Assembly: GCA_023014365.1 (NCBI GenBank)
Contig: JAEBUN010000017.1
Location: forward strand, 868,001 to 932,000
DNA: 64,000 bases
DNA from: Lepiota brunneoincarnata
Lineage: Eukaryota > Basidiomycota > Agaricomycetes > Agaricales > Agaricaceae
Direction: 5' to 3'
The notes below the pieces were generated by a model. That model saw only the letters and a program-made list of their open reading frames with translations, had not been told where the DNA came from and made no database searches. Of this stretch, positions 45,633 through 59,500 are shown piece after piece. The stretch's first letter is position 1; every line of letters starts with the position of its first letter. The position numbers and the translations under genes are program-made.

Positions 45633-47246
45633 GTTTCTACGAGCAAGACAGCACTTTCTTTGTCGTAGATTCCTCCGTAAATGTCTTGACCTAACTGCTG
45701 TGCAACTTTTGCACCATATGCATACACTATTCTCCTGTGATCGAAGTGTACTGTGGGACTGGATCTGGATCTGTCTCGAAGCTGATTCGATATATTCCGT
45801 ATTTGACTAGGTACTTTTCCTCCATTGGGTTTTGATCATCTCCTGTGCTTTGTAATTATTTCTAGATAATCACTGGACTTTCTGTATTCTAGCTGCCTGT
45901 ACCAAGGTGATCAGCACGATGACCTGAAATTGTATATAAAATATCACCCTACTCTCTTATTTTATGATACTATTCCAATAATACGCTCACTGCGATGCTA
46001 GATGGCCTATCCACAACTCGGCTTCTCCAAATGTTAAGGAAAACCATCAGCCCCTCTTAGTCTGGTACTTGGCCTATGCACAGCAGCAGAAGCAGGGATC
46101 TGCTCCACATGCCTTCCCATATAACTTTTCCATGGCAATGAGCGTGACGGATCCGGATGCTTCCAGTCACCAAATCGCCAAGTACCCGAGCCAAATTTTC
46201 AGAGGCTGTTCAGGCGTGCTTGCAGATACCTCTTATTGAGAAGGTAAGAACTTCTCAAGGCTCCGGCAATGTGAATCAGAATTCCTTTCTTGTTAGTTTG
46301 GGGCGGAGATAGACCCCACATCCCAGTCCCATTGTGCATAGCTTCGGAGATCTAAATGGTCGGTTGAAGGCACAATTAGCCGTCCACCCCTAACCTCCAC
46401 TCACATTTCTGGACCGTTATCAACTTCCTGTCTTGGAACAATTGGCACCACTTACATTGCTAGGGATCATCAATCAGTCCAACTATCTATCTTGTCGACT
46501 CGACCATTGCTTATGGGCGGTCGAATCAAATATCATCCTTGGAGGAGGATTTATGCTGTTAAACACTATTGTGAGGTGTGTGCCCTTATTCCCTCATTTC
46601 TCCTGGAATTAATGGTTTCTCAGACCATAGCCAGGGCCACATGGCAGACCGTGGACACTAACATTCTCGGGCACTGCGGAGGCGGATATGAGTCACTGCC
46701 ATCTCTTTCCAGAAGGCTGGCCTGTGCGAGCTTGCTGACTGTTGATCTAGGAGGAAACAACGATTTAGGCCTTGAAAGTGCGATCCGAGGAACTAACCTC
46801 GTGATCTCATGTGGGACACGCGGGCCAAAACGTCGGTGCCATATATCCTCATACATCCAATACCGGACGTGATTGAAGATCTGAACCCTGCCTAGCTATG
46901 ATAGATGATGAGACTCAGAAGTGCAGACTTGGATGTGTTCCCAGTCAGAAGAAAGTTCGCGCTTTCGGTTCCACCAAAAATGACTCACCTCTCAACATGG
47001 AATTCCTTTTAGAGCTTGTGCGCAGCGACTGGACTTGCATCAACCGAGACGTGGTTTAAGACCCAGAACCTTCGAAAATGTCCCGATCGAGGGGTTGAGC
47101 AGCACTAGTCTGGCACTCTCTGGTTTCGTGCCCTTGGATCATGTAGTGGACACCTGGACGTTCCACCAAGGAGTCCTAGCCTGATCCAGAGCATCTGCAA
47201 TTAGGGGTGCTCATAGAAGTGCCTCTCTCCATAGCACCTGTGAGAC
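45633..47246. other. No recognised gene
   Basis: About 1.6 kb; the longest frame is 126 codons (46492-46872, plus) with no familiar motif and an equally open antisense frame. Nothing further supported. Confidence 0.4.
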
Positions 47247-49247
47247 TCACCGGCGGATGTGGTAGCTTAATCCGTAACCCGTCCCAGTGAGAGACAATCG
47301 CAAGGAAGAGGTAAGGCATTGTCCATCGAAAGTCCAATCGGAATAGCTAAACCATACATACATGTTGAAAGGGGCACTACTCATTGTTTCCAAATCGAAC
47401 GCACTACCCACCGTATAAACTTCTCTAGTTGTCATCGAGATCCTCAATATTCTGGGCGTCTGATACGATAAGCGACGATTGGATGGCATTGCACCTCCTG
47501 ACATTGGGCCGAGCATAGCAACAAGTCTAAAATAACCGTGCCGCTGTGGCTTACGCAGCCTCAAGTCCTGGGCGGAGAGGGTCAATTGAATTGACCAAGG
47601 AGAGCTCGGGTTTATGGAGGGTTCCCGTAGACAGGTTGTGGGATTCACAACAGCACCATGTGAGTCCATCCAAAATTGAATAAATATTGATGCTGGTTCG
47701 CGGGTAGCGGGAGCAGGAGTCGCCCTTCCATCTGTCCCGTGAGCTAATTGAAATGGATACGGGCTTTCTTGATGAACAACGGGGCCCGGGGCGACTACAT
47801 ATTGACACATGGGGATGTTGATGATGTTCACATATCCGGGCGTATGATTTGTGACTGATCACACAGTTCTGATCTGGAATAAGGGAATGCGATGGTGCAG
47901 TTCGATAATTCAGAAAAGTTAAAGCTCACTAAGCAAAAGTCAAGGAAAGGCAAAGTGCCCTGAAATAGTCTGAGCATCTGATCGACCCTGCGAAATGTAA
48001 CAATCTACCTACCAGACCAAGACTGAGGTGTGTCAGGGCGGTGACGAGTTACTGGTTTAGAGGGAAAACTCATGGGCGCGACGCAGACCAGTGAGGTCTG
48101 ATTAAGTGACAAGTACAGAACTGATCGCATCGATACTTTAATCGCTAGGTTGACACGGTGACGTCTACTCGACTCGTTATACCCACGCTGCTTCACTCAT
48201 TCGTCGTCCTTGTCCACTCGTTGCCCACCCCAATAAAATGATTCCGACAAGGTACTGTACAAGGAACAAACCAAACCCTGCTCGGACGGAGAGGTATGTA
48301 AAAATTAGTAGAGGGAGAAATGGCCTCGTCTGTGTAACCACCACATGCTTGAGGGGGGGGACTACCCCTGTTCAGCCAAGGCAACTCCCAGAATGTCCGT
48401 CCATCATTTGTCCTCCGGGCGTGGACTCCCGGCGATTTAACAACAAACACCAGTCTTACACGAGCATCACCCCTCATTCCATCTAGTATGGGGTCTTTAA
48501 TCTGTTTCAAGAACTGCCATTTTGTGATATCAGAGCATCCCACTATTATCAGCCCGCTGGAATAACCCTGGCGCTGCAACGTCCGTTTGCTGAGGAACTG
48601 ACGATCAGAGTGTACTGCTGATCGAGTCCGTATGCATGTTAATTCCGCTGTACCTGCCATCTGTTCAGAACAGCATGAAGGGAACCGGAAGTATTCTGGA
48701 GCGGCCGTGCCCAGTATAATTATTTGACCTTTGGATTGATGGCGCAACAGGTTCGAGATTTCATTCTAAACAGCAGTTACTCATTCCATTGATGTAATCA
48801 GTCTCTGTAAGTCGGACGTTGCGCCTTTTTTGGTTGGATGGACCTGATTTCTCTCAGATAGACCAAAACCTATAACCTACTACATTTATTTTTGGAAAAG
48901 AACGGCAGAGGCAGATGAATGGAGGTCTCTAACCCCCGTCCCTCAAGTTGATCTCTGGAGTGGACAGTAACGAGCTGACGGCCATATCCGCTCTCCCTTA
49001 AGCTCCCATATGGGGACTGTCAGAGTCTCTCCAACCGAAAGAGAAAGATTATACTGTGGTGCGATGGGGCAGGACACAGAGTCACAGTGCCTTCATTTTG
49101 TCCCTGGCCATGCTTAGGATGGCAGGTATAGGTCCACCGCAGCCGAGAAATGCTGTTCGCTGCATCATACGAGAATGTATCAGGGCTTGGTAAAAAAAAA
49201 CATGCCTTCTCTGTCCCAGAAGAATGATTGCAGTCTTGAACCTCCAA
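47247..49247 (-). CDS. Possible multi-exon gene of unknown family
   Basis: Three minus-strand stretches read like natural protein and may be exons: 49247-49020 (CNHSSGTEKACFFLPSPDTF), 48760 to about 48450 (ISNLLRHQSKGQIIILGTAA, FLSKRTLQRQGYSSGLIIVG, IKDPILDGMRGDAR, then a GTAAGA donor), and 47831-47247 (IQLTLSAQDLRLRKPQRHGY, VGSAFDLETMSSAPFNMYVW). A good acceptor (TGTTTAG) precedes the second piece. I could not connect the pieces into one frame and recognise no domain. It could equally be a decayed gene, or more than one. Confidence 0.25.
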
Positions 49248-50365
49248 TAATGGCTACAAGTTGTGTTAGGCCTTACCGCCCGGGCCCGAGTTCAGTGCTT
49301 ACGAGGTATAACAGGTGATGAGAGAGACCTGCTGCTGTTGTTTTGATAGGGGTGATAAAACTATCCAAGGACTTGCGCAGCCGACATATTGGGCTTGTGA
49401 TTTAATTTTGCCGAGAGATTCAATGTTGTTGCTTCGCCCGCTTCTTGGCGGCCGTTCCTATCGTGGGGGCTGCTGCCACCTGATCGTCCCCTTTGAAGGA
49501 ATTTTGAGTCGATCCTCAAAGGGCACGACGAAAATGCCGGAACCATCGGCTACGCATCCTTCGATGCGGAGATAGGTTTAGGGAAGCAATCACTGCTGAC
49601 AGATTGGCAATAGCTTTTGGCGCGCCGCGACCTCAAGAAGAGCGTCACAGCTATGCCGCCAGAGCCCGAGCCATAATGTGCCAAGTGCGGGCGCTAGTGA
49701 GTGGTAGACGCCGACTTCTCTTCAGCGCTTCTATGAGAAATGCTCACTAAGAACCCGTAATCTTCGTGGAAATGTCTTCTCTCGTCTTTTTCCTGTGCAA
49801 AGTATACGTCAGCCACGACGACAAAGCCATTTTAGTTGGTGGAATACCAGTACTATCGTCGCCGAAGGGCCTCACATCGTGGTGACCTGGCCATTGCCGC
49901 ACCGAGCTGATGACCAAGCCACTGAGACGTCAATACAGTCCGGCAGTGTTCCTGGGCATATGGTCTCGCACTTGTGACGGATGGCATGGATTGTTCCAGA
50001 AGGTGCCAAGCGTTCGATTTAGCGTGGTTGGAGGTCTGGGGATTCCTCTACCCGCCGACGCAGCACATAGCATGATGCTAGACGCTTGGTGTTTTTGCCA
50101 CCCTGGGGCTCTAGCGCTTCTGACGGGAGGGTGGAGAGGGTATGTGAATGGTGGTCACATTGATTTATTTTTAAATCTTGATTGTAAGTCGCAGCATCAT
50201 TTCAGTGTTCAGTCCGTTTGAAAATGAGTTGTGTCGAAAGGATTAATTATCAACAATCACATGTCAGGAGTGTGAGTGGATCGGCCAGAAGGATATTCCG
50301 TCATGAATGGTGCGACAACGACAATTTTACGTGCACCACTCCACAGTCCCCACGTTCGACGCCTT
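49248..50365. other. No recognised gene
   Basis: About 1.1 kb; short plus frames at 49315-49575 and 49910-50221 carry no familiar motif. Confidence 0.4.
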
Positions 50366-50963
50366 TCACAACCCAGAAGGCGGTGACTTGGTCTCTTCCC
50401 TTCGATCCACTGCGCTTTCCGTCTCCGCTTGAGGCTGTGTCTCGCCTGTGGGCCCAGGAACGGTCATTGCGGGGCTCGGCTGAGGTTGATCTGGAGGGGG
50501 TGCGTTCAGGTCTTGTGTTTTTTCCATGTCTTGTCCCATCTGATCCTCGAAATTGTCTTCGTTGAAGGAGTCATTGCAGCAGGAGCCACAGCATCCGGCT
50601 TGGTTTCTGTTACAGCATCCACCGGAGCCGGCTCTGCCTAAGGAATAGGAGGTCAGTAGGCGGTTCCGAAATGTTCGAGGGAAAAAAGACACACTTGTGC
50701 TACTCCATTGTGTGACGGTCGAGCCAATTGCTATGCCTGAAATATTATAGGTGACCGGGGTCCAATGGCCGATTGTCGGCGTAAGAAGGATTGACATTGG
50801 TTGGTCAGCTTCGGCCACTCACAGCAGACACCGCAGAGTCCTGAAAAACAGTCTGCGAAGGAGTCACACATCGCTTGCGGGTGAGGGTTGTGGCTGAGGG
50901 CAAGGGGAGGCTAGGGGAAAGGAGTGGATCATATCGGCAGCGGTTCTTACCTTTTTGGGCCAT
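50366..50963 (-). CDS. Small cysteine-rich protein of unknown function
   Basis: Three exons give a protein of about 110 residues. Exon 1 is only MAQK (ATG 50963, donor GTAAGA). Exon 2 gives AMCDSFADCFSGLCGVCC. Exon 3 (after an intron of about 190 nt ending CCTTAG) completes the split Cys codon and reads RAGSGGCCNRNQAGCCGSCC, then NDSFNEDNFEDQMGQDMEK and a Pro/Gln/Thr-rich tail to 50366. Fourteen cysteines, five of them pairs, are packed in the first 45 residues, and there is no signal peptide. Such N-terminal Cys clusters suggest palmitoylation or metal binding; this is inference. Similar Cys-rich small proteins occur in other mushrooms as far as I recall, without assigned function. Confidence 0.6.
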
Positions 50964-51046
50964 CCTATCTCGGTGGACGAAAATAAGACCACTATGATCC
51001 GAGCCACAGGTCAATAGGCCGTGCTAGGTGCTTCTAGAGTGAATAG

Positions 51047-52211
51047 CTACGGCGAAAGTGTGCTATGTAGACTATTTTCGATATCAGCTCTGCACGAAAG
51101 GACATCTGTGGGCCATGGTCTGCTCAGATCTACCTCGTCCAGATAAACCCAGTTGGGAGAAGGTGTGTTGCGGATATGAGAAAAGTCTTGTACGGCCAGC
51201 GATGTCTTGGAAAACCGAATCAGCGAGAACCTTTTTCCAAGTGCTATAATTGCTCACGGTCGTTTCCGAATCTTCTGGCATCAGAGTTTCGGGATAGGGT
51301 GCAAAACGAATGCGTGTGCAGTCCTCGATGATCGGATTTGATGCGACCGAGAGAAAGACGTCGACTCGGCTGGAGGTGTGCATGCGGAACTAGAAATTCC
51401 GAAGCGTCAAGCACCGGAATATAGTTTAAGAGCCACGGAGCTTACTTGATGGCAGCCGATCACGATGAGACAGTACGAAAGGTTATGGATGAGTACGCTG
51501 CTGCCGTTGGCTATCGGTAAGAGTAGAACTGAATTGCTGATATCTCTGAGGTGTATAGCTGAGATCTCCAGCGGAGGTTGGCCAGCCACTGGGAGGAGGT
51601 TCAAAATACAGTGGTCGAGATCGGAGATCGTCAAATCTGATTGAAGAAGCGGACCAAGTAGTGGACGAGTCAAGTAAGCATACGAGTGTGATGCGATGCG
51701 AGAGTTGGAGGGTGGAAATGACGAAGGTGTCGTTGTAGCCTGATTAGAGGCTGTTGGCGTGACGATTGAGCGCGCGGGAGAGGGGGTCGCAGCGGTTCTC
51801 CGTTTGAAAGCGAATTTTGCCTTGGGTAGGGCAGATATCCGCAGCTCATTTAAGCTCTTTTCCAGGGCACCCACTTGCTAAGGGAGCAGGTAGGGTATTC
51901 AGGCAAGCCGCCGCTTAGAGAGAGAGAGGAAGCGTACCGTCTCATACAACTTTTGATCATAACTTGGCAAAGACCCGGCGGCATCCGAGAGGCTTTTGGC
52001 TAGTTTGGAGATATCTACAGAGAGGGATTGGATGGCTTCTGGGGTGGGTGATGCCGTTGTGTTAGCGAGTCGCGCTTCAAGCTCTAATGGTTTCTTATCT
52101 CAGAATGATTGACCGCTATGGGGGATAACATATTGGCAAACCTGTACGGGTAGATCGAAATTCAGAGGTGAAATTTCGGGAGAATGTCCATGCAGTAGGT
52201 TGGTTGTCCAT
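51047..52211 (-). CDS. TBCC: Tubulin-folding cofactor C (TBCC)
   Basis: GTPase-activating cofactor of the alpha/beta-tubulin folding pathway. ATG at 52211 (MDNQPTAWTFSRNFTSEFRS). After a short intron comes the N-terminal helical part TELEARLANTTASPTPEAIQ and SLSVDISKLAKSLSDAAGSL. The linker follows (NELRISALPKAKFAFKRR), then the C-CAP/cofactor C beta-helix: LTISDLDHCILNLL, ISAIHLRDISNSVLLLPIAN, SSVLIHNLSYCLIVIGCHQ, FRMHTSSRVDVFLSVASNPI, IIEDCTRIRFAPYP. The last exon gives SLAVQDFSHIRNTPSPNWVY and stops at 51047. In the Q-x-R motif used by TBCC GAPs, the catalytic Arg is present in CHQFRMHTS. All four introns have good splice signals. Confidence 0.93.
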
Positions 52212-52462
52212 AAGTGCGTTCTGGGTTTCCGCGTGCGTGCGAGCGGACAGCGCCGATTGCAGCTTTACTATTGGTCATTATTATTTTCACTTAGACTCTG
52301 CCACGAGTTTCAAGTATGGGCAAAGGTGCAACCTGCAGGGCATACGGTACCATTGTAGGACCCGGCTCGCAAGTGTGGCTTATATGTGAACATAAGGTGC
52401 AATGTAACAATTCTAATATACAGTCGCAATGGCAGATGGTGCGAAGATACAACCTAGTAGGC

Positions 52463-53097
<635 letters not shown>

Positions 53098-53539
53098 CTT
53101 GATTTGTATATGCGTAGAGGATGCGATGTGGACTTGTAGAGCTGGAGGTCTACCGGTGTGTAGTGGTGGACGGGTGAACGCGAATGACTTGGAAGGAAGT
53201 CGAGCTGTTTACTAATTAGTTACGTAATGTTATTCGAGCGCTGAAGTCGACTTCTCATATTTACGTTCGTATTCGAATGTGGTGTTGGCGACGTGGCTAA
53301 GGGATAGCAATGTGATTGGAAGAAAGACCCTTGGAGATGAGTAAGTACTTCGTCAAAACAGAACACGCTTATAGGTATGGCTTTTCCTACTCATCAGGTC
53401 CTGAAAATGGAGAGTCACGTGTGCGAAACGCGGTCACGACTGGGCCTGCCCTAAAGTCCCTCGGTTGAATCGAGCGGGTTATTGTCCACATCCTTCAACG
53501 CCGTCTATCTGTTATGCTCAACGTTCGACAACTAGGAAA
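53098..53539. promoter_or_regulatory. Divergent promoter region RBX1 / PH-domain gene
   Basis: 442 bp between two start codons pointing away from each other. No clear TATA box was recognised for either gene. Confidence 0.4.
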
Positions 53540-56500
53540 ATGACAGACAGTCCTTCCGACTCGTGGACCCCGACATACGGGACAGCAACATATTCGACAT
53601 TCACACCAACAGACACACAGACCCCACTTTCTCCCTCAAGAATCTCAAATACTTCTCGCTCAGGTCTGAGGCACATCGTCTTGTCATCCTAGAGACTAAC
53701 CCGTCTTTGTAGATCGCACCCTTGGCCGTGATACCGTCGCTTCTTCCCACTCGGACGACACGTACACTGACGATGATTCGCTGGATGAAGTTGAAGCCAC
53801 CCTCAACACTATCGACGACGAAATCACCCAAACTGAAAACGTGCTCACCGAGTGGTCTCACGGACAATCACACACTCCCTCAAGCTCGTACACCGGTTCA
53901 TACAGCGGCTCATACTCTGGCACTTATACCGGCTCAACTTCGTATACTTCCCTTCCCACTTTTCGCAGCCGCACACCGCAGCCTGTCGATCCTCGAATAC
54001 GCTTAAGTCGCATCACAGAAAGAACCGAAGAGTCTCGACCAGTTTCTGGGGCCTTTTCGTTAGGCTCGGGTGGCAGACCCGCGAATCCTACTCCGGATGC
54101 CCTGCGCAGATCGACGCTGATTCCAGCAGGCACACCCTCGAGTGGTCATTCTCGCGCTTCAACAGACCCAACTGGGGACCGGTCTTTGCCTCCCCCAGGG
54201 CGTGCAACCGAGTTGATTGCGGCCTTTGAAACCCAGGCTGGCCATTCACGGAATGGCTCGACGCCAGGAGGCCGATCAGGCAGTCCTTTTCCTTCTGCAA
54301 CGCACACCACCACTGGTTATGGTTATGGCAGCACCGGTTATGGATACGGGTCTCGCCCTTCCTCGCCTACTAAGTCCTCTGGGTCATCTGGCTCTCTCAC
54401 TGGCTCGGAGACTCGCCCAACATACTCAAGTTTACTGTCCCCGCCTCCACGTACGGGGACCTCTGACTACACTCGGACGGGGTCATATATGACACCCAGC
54501 TCGTATACCCGGTCTCCTGGCACATTTACTGACACTTTGACTCGCACTTACACCTCTGATACGCAAATGGGGACCGATACGGTGACTGGTGTCAACACAG
54601 GGACGCTGACGACAGCATCCTACACCGATACTGGTTCGACATTCACTCCCACCTCATTACGAAGGCCTCAAACCTCTCCTCGTTCCCCGTTGGCATCAGT
54701 TCGTAATCTAGTGTCAGCGTGGAAGGAGCGGACTCCCGTACCGCACTCGGCTGCTGACAAACCATCTGTATCAACGTCGACATCTCCGCCCATCGACAAT
54801 GATGGCCTCTTCGGGATTCGAAGGCGTGTGCAACGTGCAGGTGCTCGCCTTCGGGAGTCCGGTGGTTTGCAGCGGACTAGCGACCCTATCACTCCTCAGA
54901 GGAACAGTGATGGTGACAATGCAAGTATTAGGAGCAGCCGTAGCGGTGTGCTGCCTCCGGGTTTCGATATTGGTCAGTTTAGTCCATACACGCAGAGCAG
55001 CGAGGCGGTATGTATTTTATTTTGTTATAAGAATTGATGTCAGGCTTGGAAACTGAATATTGTTTGCAGCCGCTCCATATCGGACTACTCTGGTATCTCA
55101 ACGTTCATGCTACTCCTCCTTACCGCTGGCAACGCTGCCAAGCGCTTTTGTACCCTCACATGCTGCTCCTCTCGTGGCTCGCACCGGGTGGTGGTCGAGG
55201 CATCGTAGCGCTGGATCTCCTCAATTGCACGAGCGTACAGTCTGCTCCCTCTCCAACGCACCCTAGTGCTCACGATGATGTGGGCACGGTTGCGGCCCGT
55301 ATTCAAGGCTCGGAACAGGATGGGCAACCACTGATGGATATCCTAGTGCCCTTTCACATGATATACGCTGATGGTGTTGAACGATTGGCCGCGGAAAGTC
55401 TCTTGGAGAGGCAGAGATGGGTAAACCGTATCTGGTACGTTGTACGTTTTTCTTCGTACATTTGGTGGTTGACAAGCTTATGAGCAGGGAGGCCGTCAAT
55501 CGCCCTGTCTCGTCAGAGTCACAACTAACCCGCTCCCCGACCGGCTCGATTCGCACCATTTCATCAACCCATAGCCGGAGCAGTACGACCAGTGTTGGTT
55601 CGCGGTCAACTGTGTTTGTGCCCCCACTCAGTTCACTTCCCGACATCTCCGATTACCACTCTGAAGGCTCGCCCTTGTCTCGTCACCTCTCGATCGTCTC
55701 GTCCCATCATACTGGTACCGTAGATGACAACGTCATCCGTCATGACCGTTATGTTTATCCTGGTGACCCTCGGGTTATAGCCCCAGGCCGGGGTAATTCA
55801 TTAAGAAGGACAGGGTCTATGACAGATCTAGACTCTGAGTTTAGCTCAGCACTTGATCGTGCCCATGCGTCGCGCCTCGGCCTTGGCAACCTGCGTAGGT
55901 TTTTCGAATACTCTCCTGTCTCGGTGTCGAGCGGGTCCTCTTTGGGAAAGGATGTTTTCATTACTCCACCCCCAAGTACCGGTCGGGGGAGCGACCGAGC
56001 TAGGTCTGAGATCTCTGATGAAGCCTTTTTTTCTGCTGGGTCATCGAATGGTACCAGATCTAACGTGTCGTCAACTTATTACTCTCAGACGGATTGGACA
56101 GATTTCAGGGCTACGTCTGGCCTCCGCTCTGATACCTTCACACAGTCTTCCGCGACCCAGATTGTACCTTCGACCTTGTCATATCGTGGGACGGGCTCAG
56201 CCTCTTACCTCGGGGATTCTCACGACGACTCGGTCTCGCTCACCGGTACCTCTGTATCGACGCTATCGAGGGCCAGGGCAGTTACTCGCCGAATTCGCGC
56301 CGTGCCTCGTTCAGATACATCTACCTATACGGATGAGAGTTCGGACAAAGAGAATGCGCAGTCTTCCTCGACTTACACCCTGACTCCCACCTCATCCCAA
56401 ACCTATACACCAGGCGCTTCAACTTTTACACCAGACAGTGGGATTTCTGCTCTAAGTGGTGGAAGCTATACCCAGGGAAGTGCTACCTACACGGGTACCT

Positions 56501-59500
56501 ACACCCCGAGCAGCCAGGGTGGGAGCTATACGCCTGGAAGTGGGACGGGAAGCTACACGATGAGTGGGACTGGAGGTTATACACCAGGAAGTGGGAGCGG
56601 GAGCTACACTCCCAGCAGCGGGAATGGGAGTGGGAGTTATACTCCAGGAAGTCTCACCTACGGCAGCGGAAGCTACACTCCATCAAGTGGAACCTACAGT
56701 GACACGTATGTCCCCGAGGCCAACGTGAGCAGCAGTAGCAACAGCTTCACCCAGGGTACGGAGAGTGGATATGATGTTTGCCCCTCTTCTGATCTTACGA
56801 GTCTTACCCGTACGACCTGCTCGAGCTACAGCGAGACGATCACGATCACTCCGGTGACGCGATCCATTGCCTCTGACCAGGTTTCCGAGGTTGGCTCCGA
56901 AAAATATCTCACTGCATCTCAAGGCAGCTCAGAATATCTCACCGCAGATGAAGTGGTCTCCGAAGTGTCTTCCCCCGCTTCTTTCAAGTCACTCTCAACT
57001 ATCCCATCGTTACCTGAAACAGAGTATATCACTGCTGTCAGTGTTTCAACAGAGTATGCGACTGCTAGTGAACCGACGTCTGAAACAGAGTACCACACCG
57101 CTTCCCAACCACCTACACCTTCCGACTACGTTACAGCGGTAGAAGTGGCACCTGAACGCGAGATCCCCTCCGAATCTCAGCTGTCCACGCCCACGTTATC
57201 TTCGGTGATATTATCTGAGAGCAGGAGCATCATCAATATCCCAACCCCTTCCGAAGTGCCTACTATTAGGTCACCGCCATCCTCAGTGTCGGATTTATTG
57301 CCTGAGGATGTACCATTACCATCATCGCTACCCTCTCATTCGCCTGCACCGCCTTCGCTCTCAGCTACTGAAGAGTCCCCCGACGTGTCGACACCAACTT
57401 CTGTGCCCCATGAACAGCCTGGACGCCCTGCTTCGCCACGGTCGGACATCGAGCTATTGTCTTCACTTCCTGAAACTGAAGAGTTGTCAGAGATCACATC
57501 TGTCCTGACCCCCTCCACTGTTTCGCGACCTTCAGGGTCAACGCCCCACGCTCCTCCATCGCCGGCTCTTGTTATTCCTGAAACGACGGTATCAAGCCCG
57601 GCTTCTATCTCGACTTCAATTCCGCCCTCCTCTGTCATTCGGGCTCCAATTCCTCAACCTCCACCTAGGAGGACTCGTCGGTGGGCAGAGGAGTCCAATC
57701 TCTCATACGACTCGTCCGTATTGCAGCCCTCGCCTTCTTTGCGCTCGTTGGTAGTTCATGATGGACCGGATGTTTCTTACGAGACCTCATTCTTGCGGCC
57801 AAGTGGTTCTTCCGTATCTTCATCCGATAGGCTCAGCACCATTCCCCAGTCTCCTCTGACAGCCTCCTTGGCGCCAGGGTCTCCTCTTCCTCCTCTTACG
57901 CCTATTCCCGTACTCCCATCTTCAACGTCGTCGCGGTCCGATGTTGAAACTCCATCAAGCTTGTCCTCCTTCTCGACTCAGACAGCATCTTCGCTTGTGA
58001 GGACCCCATCGGCCACGTCGTCGTCCTTCATTTCGCAAACTGAGCTGGACTCGTCTGTATTCGAGTCATCTTTGACTGATACTGAGGAAGAGGAGGTAGT
58101 ACGAAGGCAGGTTGAGGTTCCGCCTATGGAGGAGGATGTAGATGAACTCGGAACTGAAGTGTCGACGGAACCTTCATTGCTGAGTACATTACTAAGTTCG
58201 GAGTATGCCCGATCTGTGCGTCTTCAATCTTATTTTAACTAGTGCAAAGTATCCTAATTTCCTCCCATAGGCCACTGTCACTCCTATTCCTGTTCCCCCG
58301 CCCGAGATCCAGAGCATGCCCAGCATTCCCAGCTTTGCAACACCTGAGGGTTCTGGTGCAGTCAGTATCACCACACCCGAGGGTTCAATCATCTCTGCCC
58401 AGCCTACGCTAAAGACGGAAAGCTCGGAGAGCGTCGAGCCCCCACGAGATATTGGGAGGGACCTTGATCGGCTAGCGGACGATCTGAGACGCTATCACGA
58501 GGTTCAAGGCTCGGAGAACAGGGGGTTAGCGGAAGACTTACAGGCACTTCGTGACGAACTTCGAGAACTTTCTGATTTTCTTCATGGTACCCCTTCGCCT
58601 CAGCAGCCCACCATCATTCGCCCAGGGGGTATACTTCGTCCCATGCGGGTCCCTGCTCGTCCCCCTCGTACCATCGAACCGATTCACGAAGTACCCGAGA
58701 GCCAGGCCGTCCTGGTGGAGGAAGCTGTGGGAAGCGATACTGTGATGACCGAAGAGTTTATTACAGCTGAGGGGCGCGTTAGGGACTCCATGGTGACCGT
58801 CACGCGTTCGAGCAGCATTGCGAGTAGTGTCTCTTTCTTGTCGTCTCATCATTCTGATGATTCGATATTGCTCAAAGAGTCTGATATCTATGAACCATCG
58901 CTCGAGTGGCACTCTTCCGGGCCAGCTCTTGGGGACGGTGATTCTGATGAAGGGGAGTCAGAAATTTCGACATCTTCATTCACTTCATCGTTGGAGACTT
59001 CGAGCGAGGCTTCAACGTCCACGCCTACACCTCAGACTCCGAGCCCTGCTTCAGTCGAAGACTCGGTAGCAACGACTTCGTCACTATCCACGCCTACTAG
59101 TACTGTTCGACCCGCACCGCGCCTGTCTGAGCCTTCATTGGATGCTCTCATGGGTTCTCTGCGCGACCAGTTGAACACGCACTTTGGAATGGGCAAGGTT
59201 CAACAAATCACATGCTTGATATGTTGCGAGCCCGTTCTGCGCCACCCCCCGTCGATAATTCTGAGCTTGCTGACCGTCTCCGGCGTATTGAAGATATCAT
59301 TCAACATCTTGTTGAACAAGGTCGTCCTCGTGCCCAGCCTATTATTGAGGCTCCTCTACCGCCCCTCCCCGATTCAGAGCAGGCAGAGTCGATTATGGCA
59401 TCAACCACCTCTCTAGATGAGATCCGGGAGCTGCTTCGTACCTTTGGTGCACCTCAGGAGGGCCCACCCCTTCATATGCCTGTTCCTTCTCAACCAGGTC

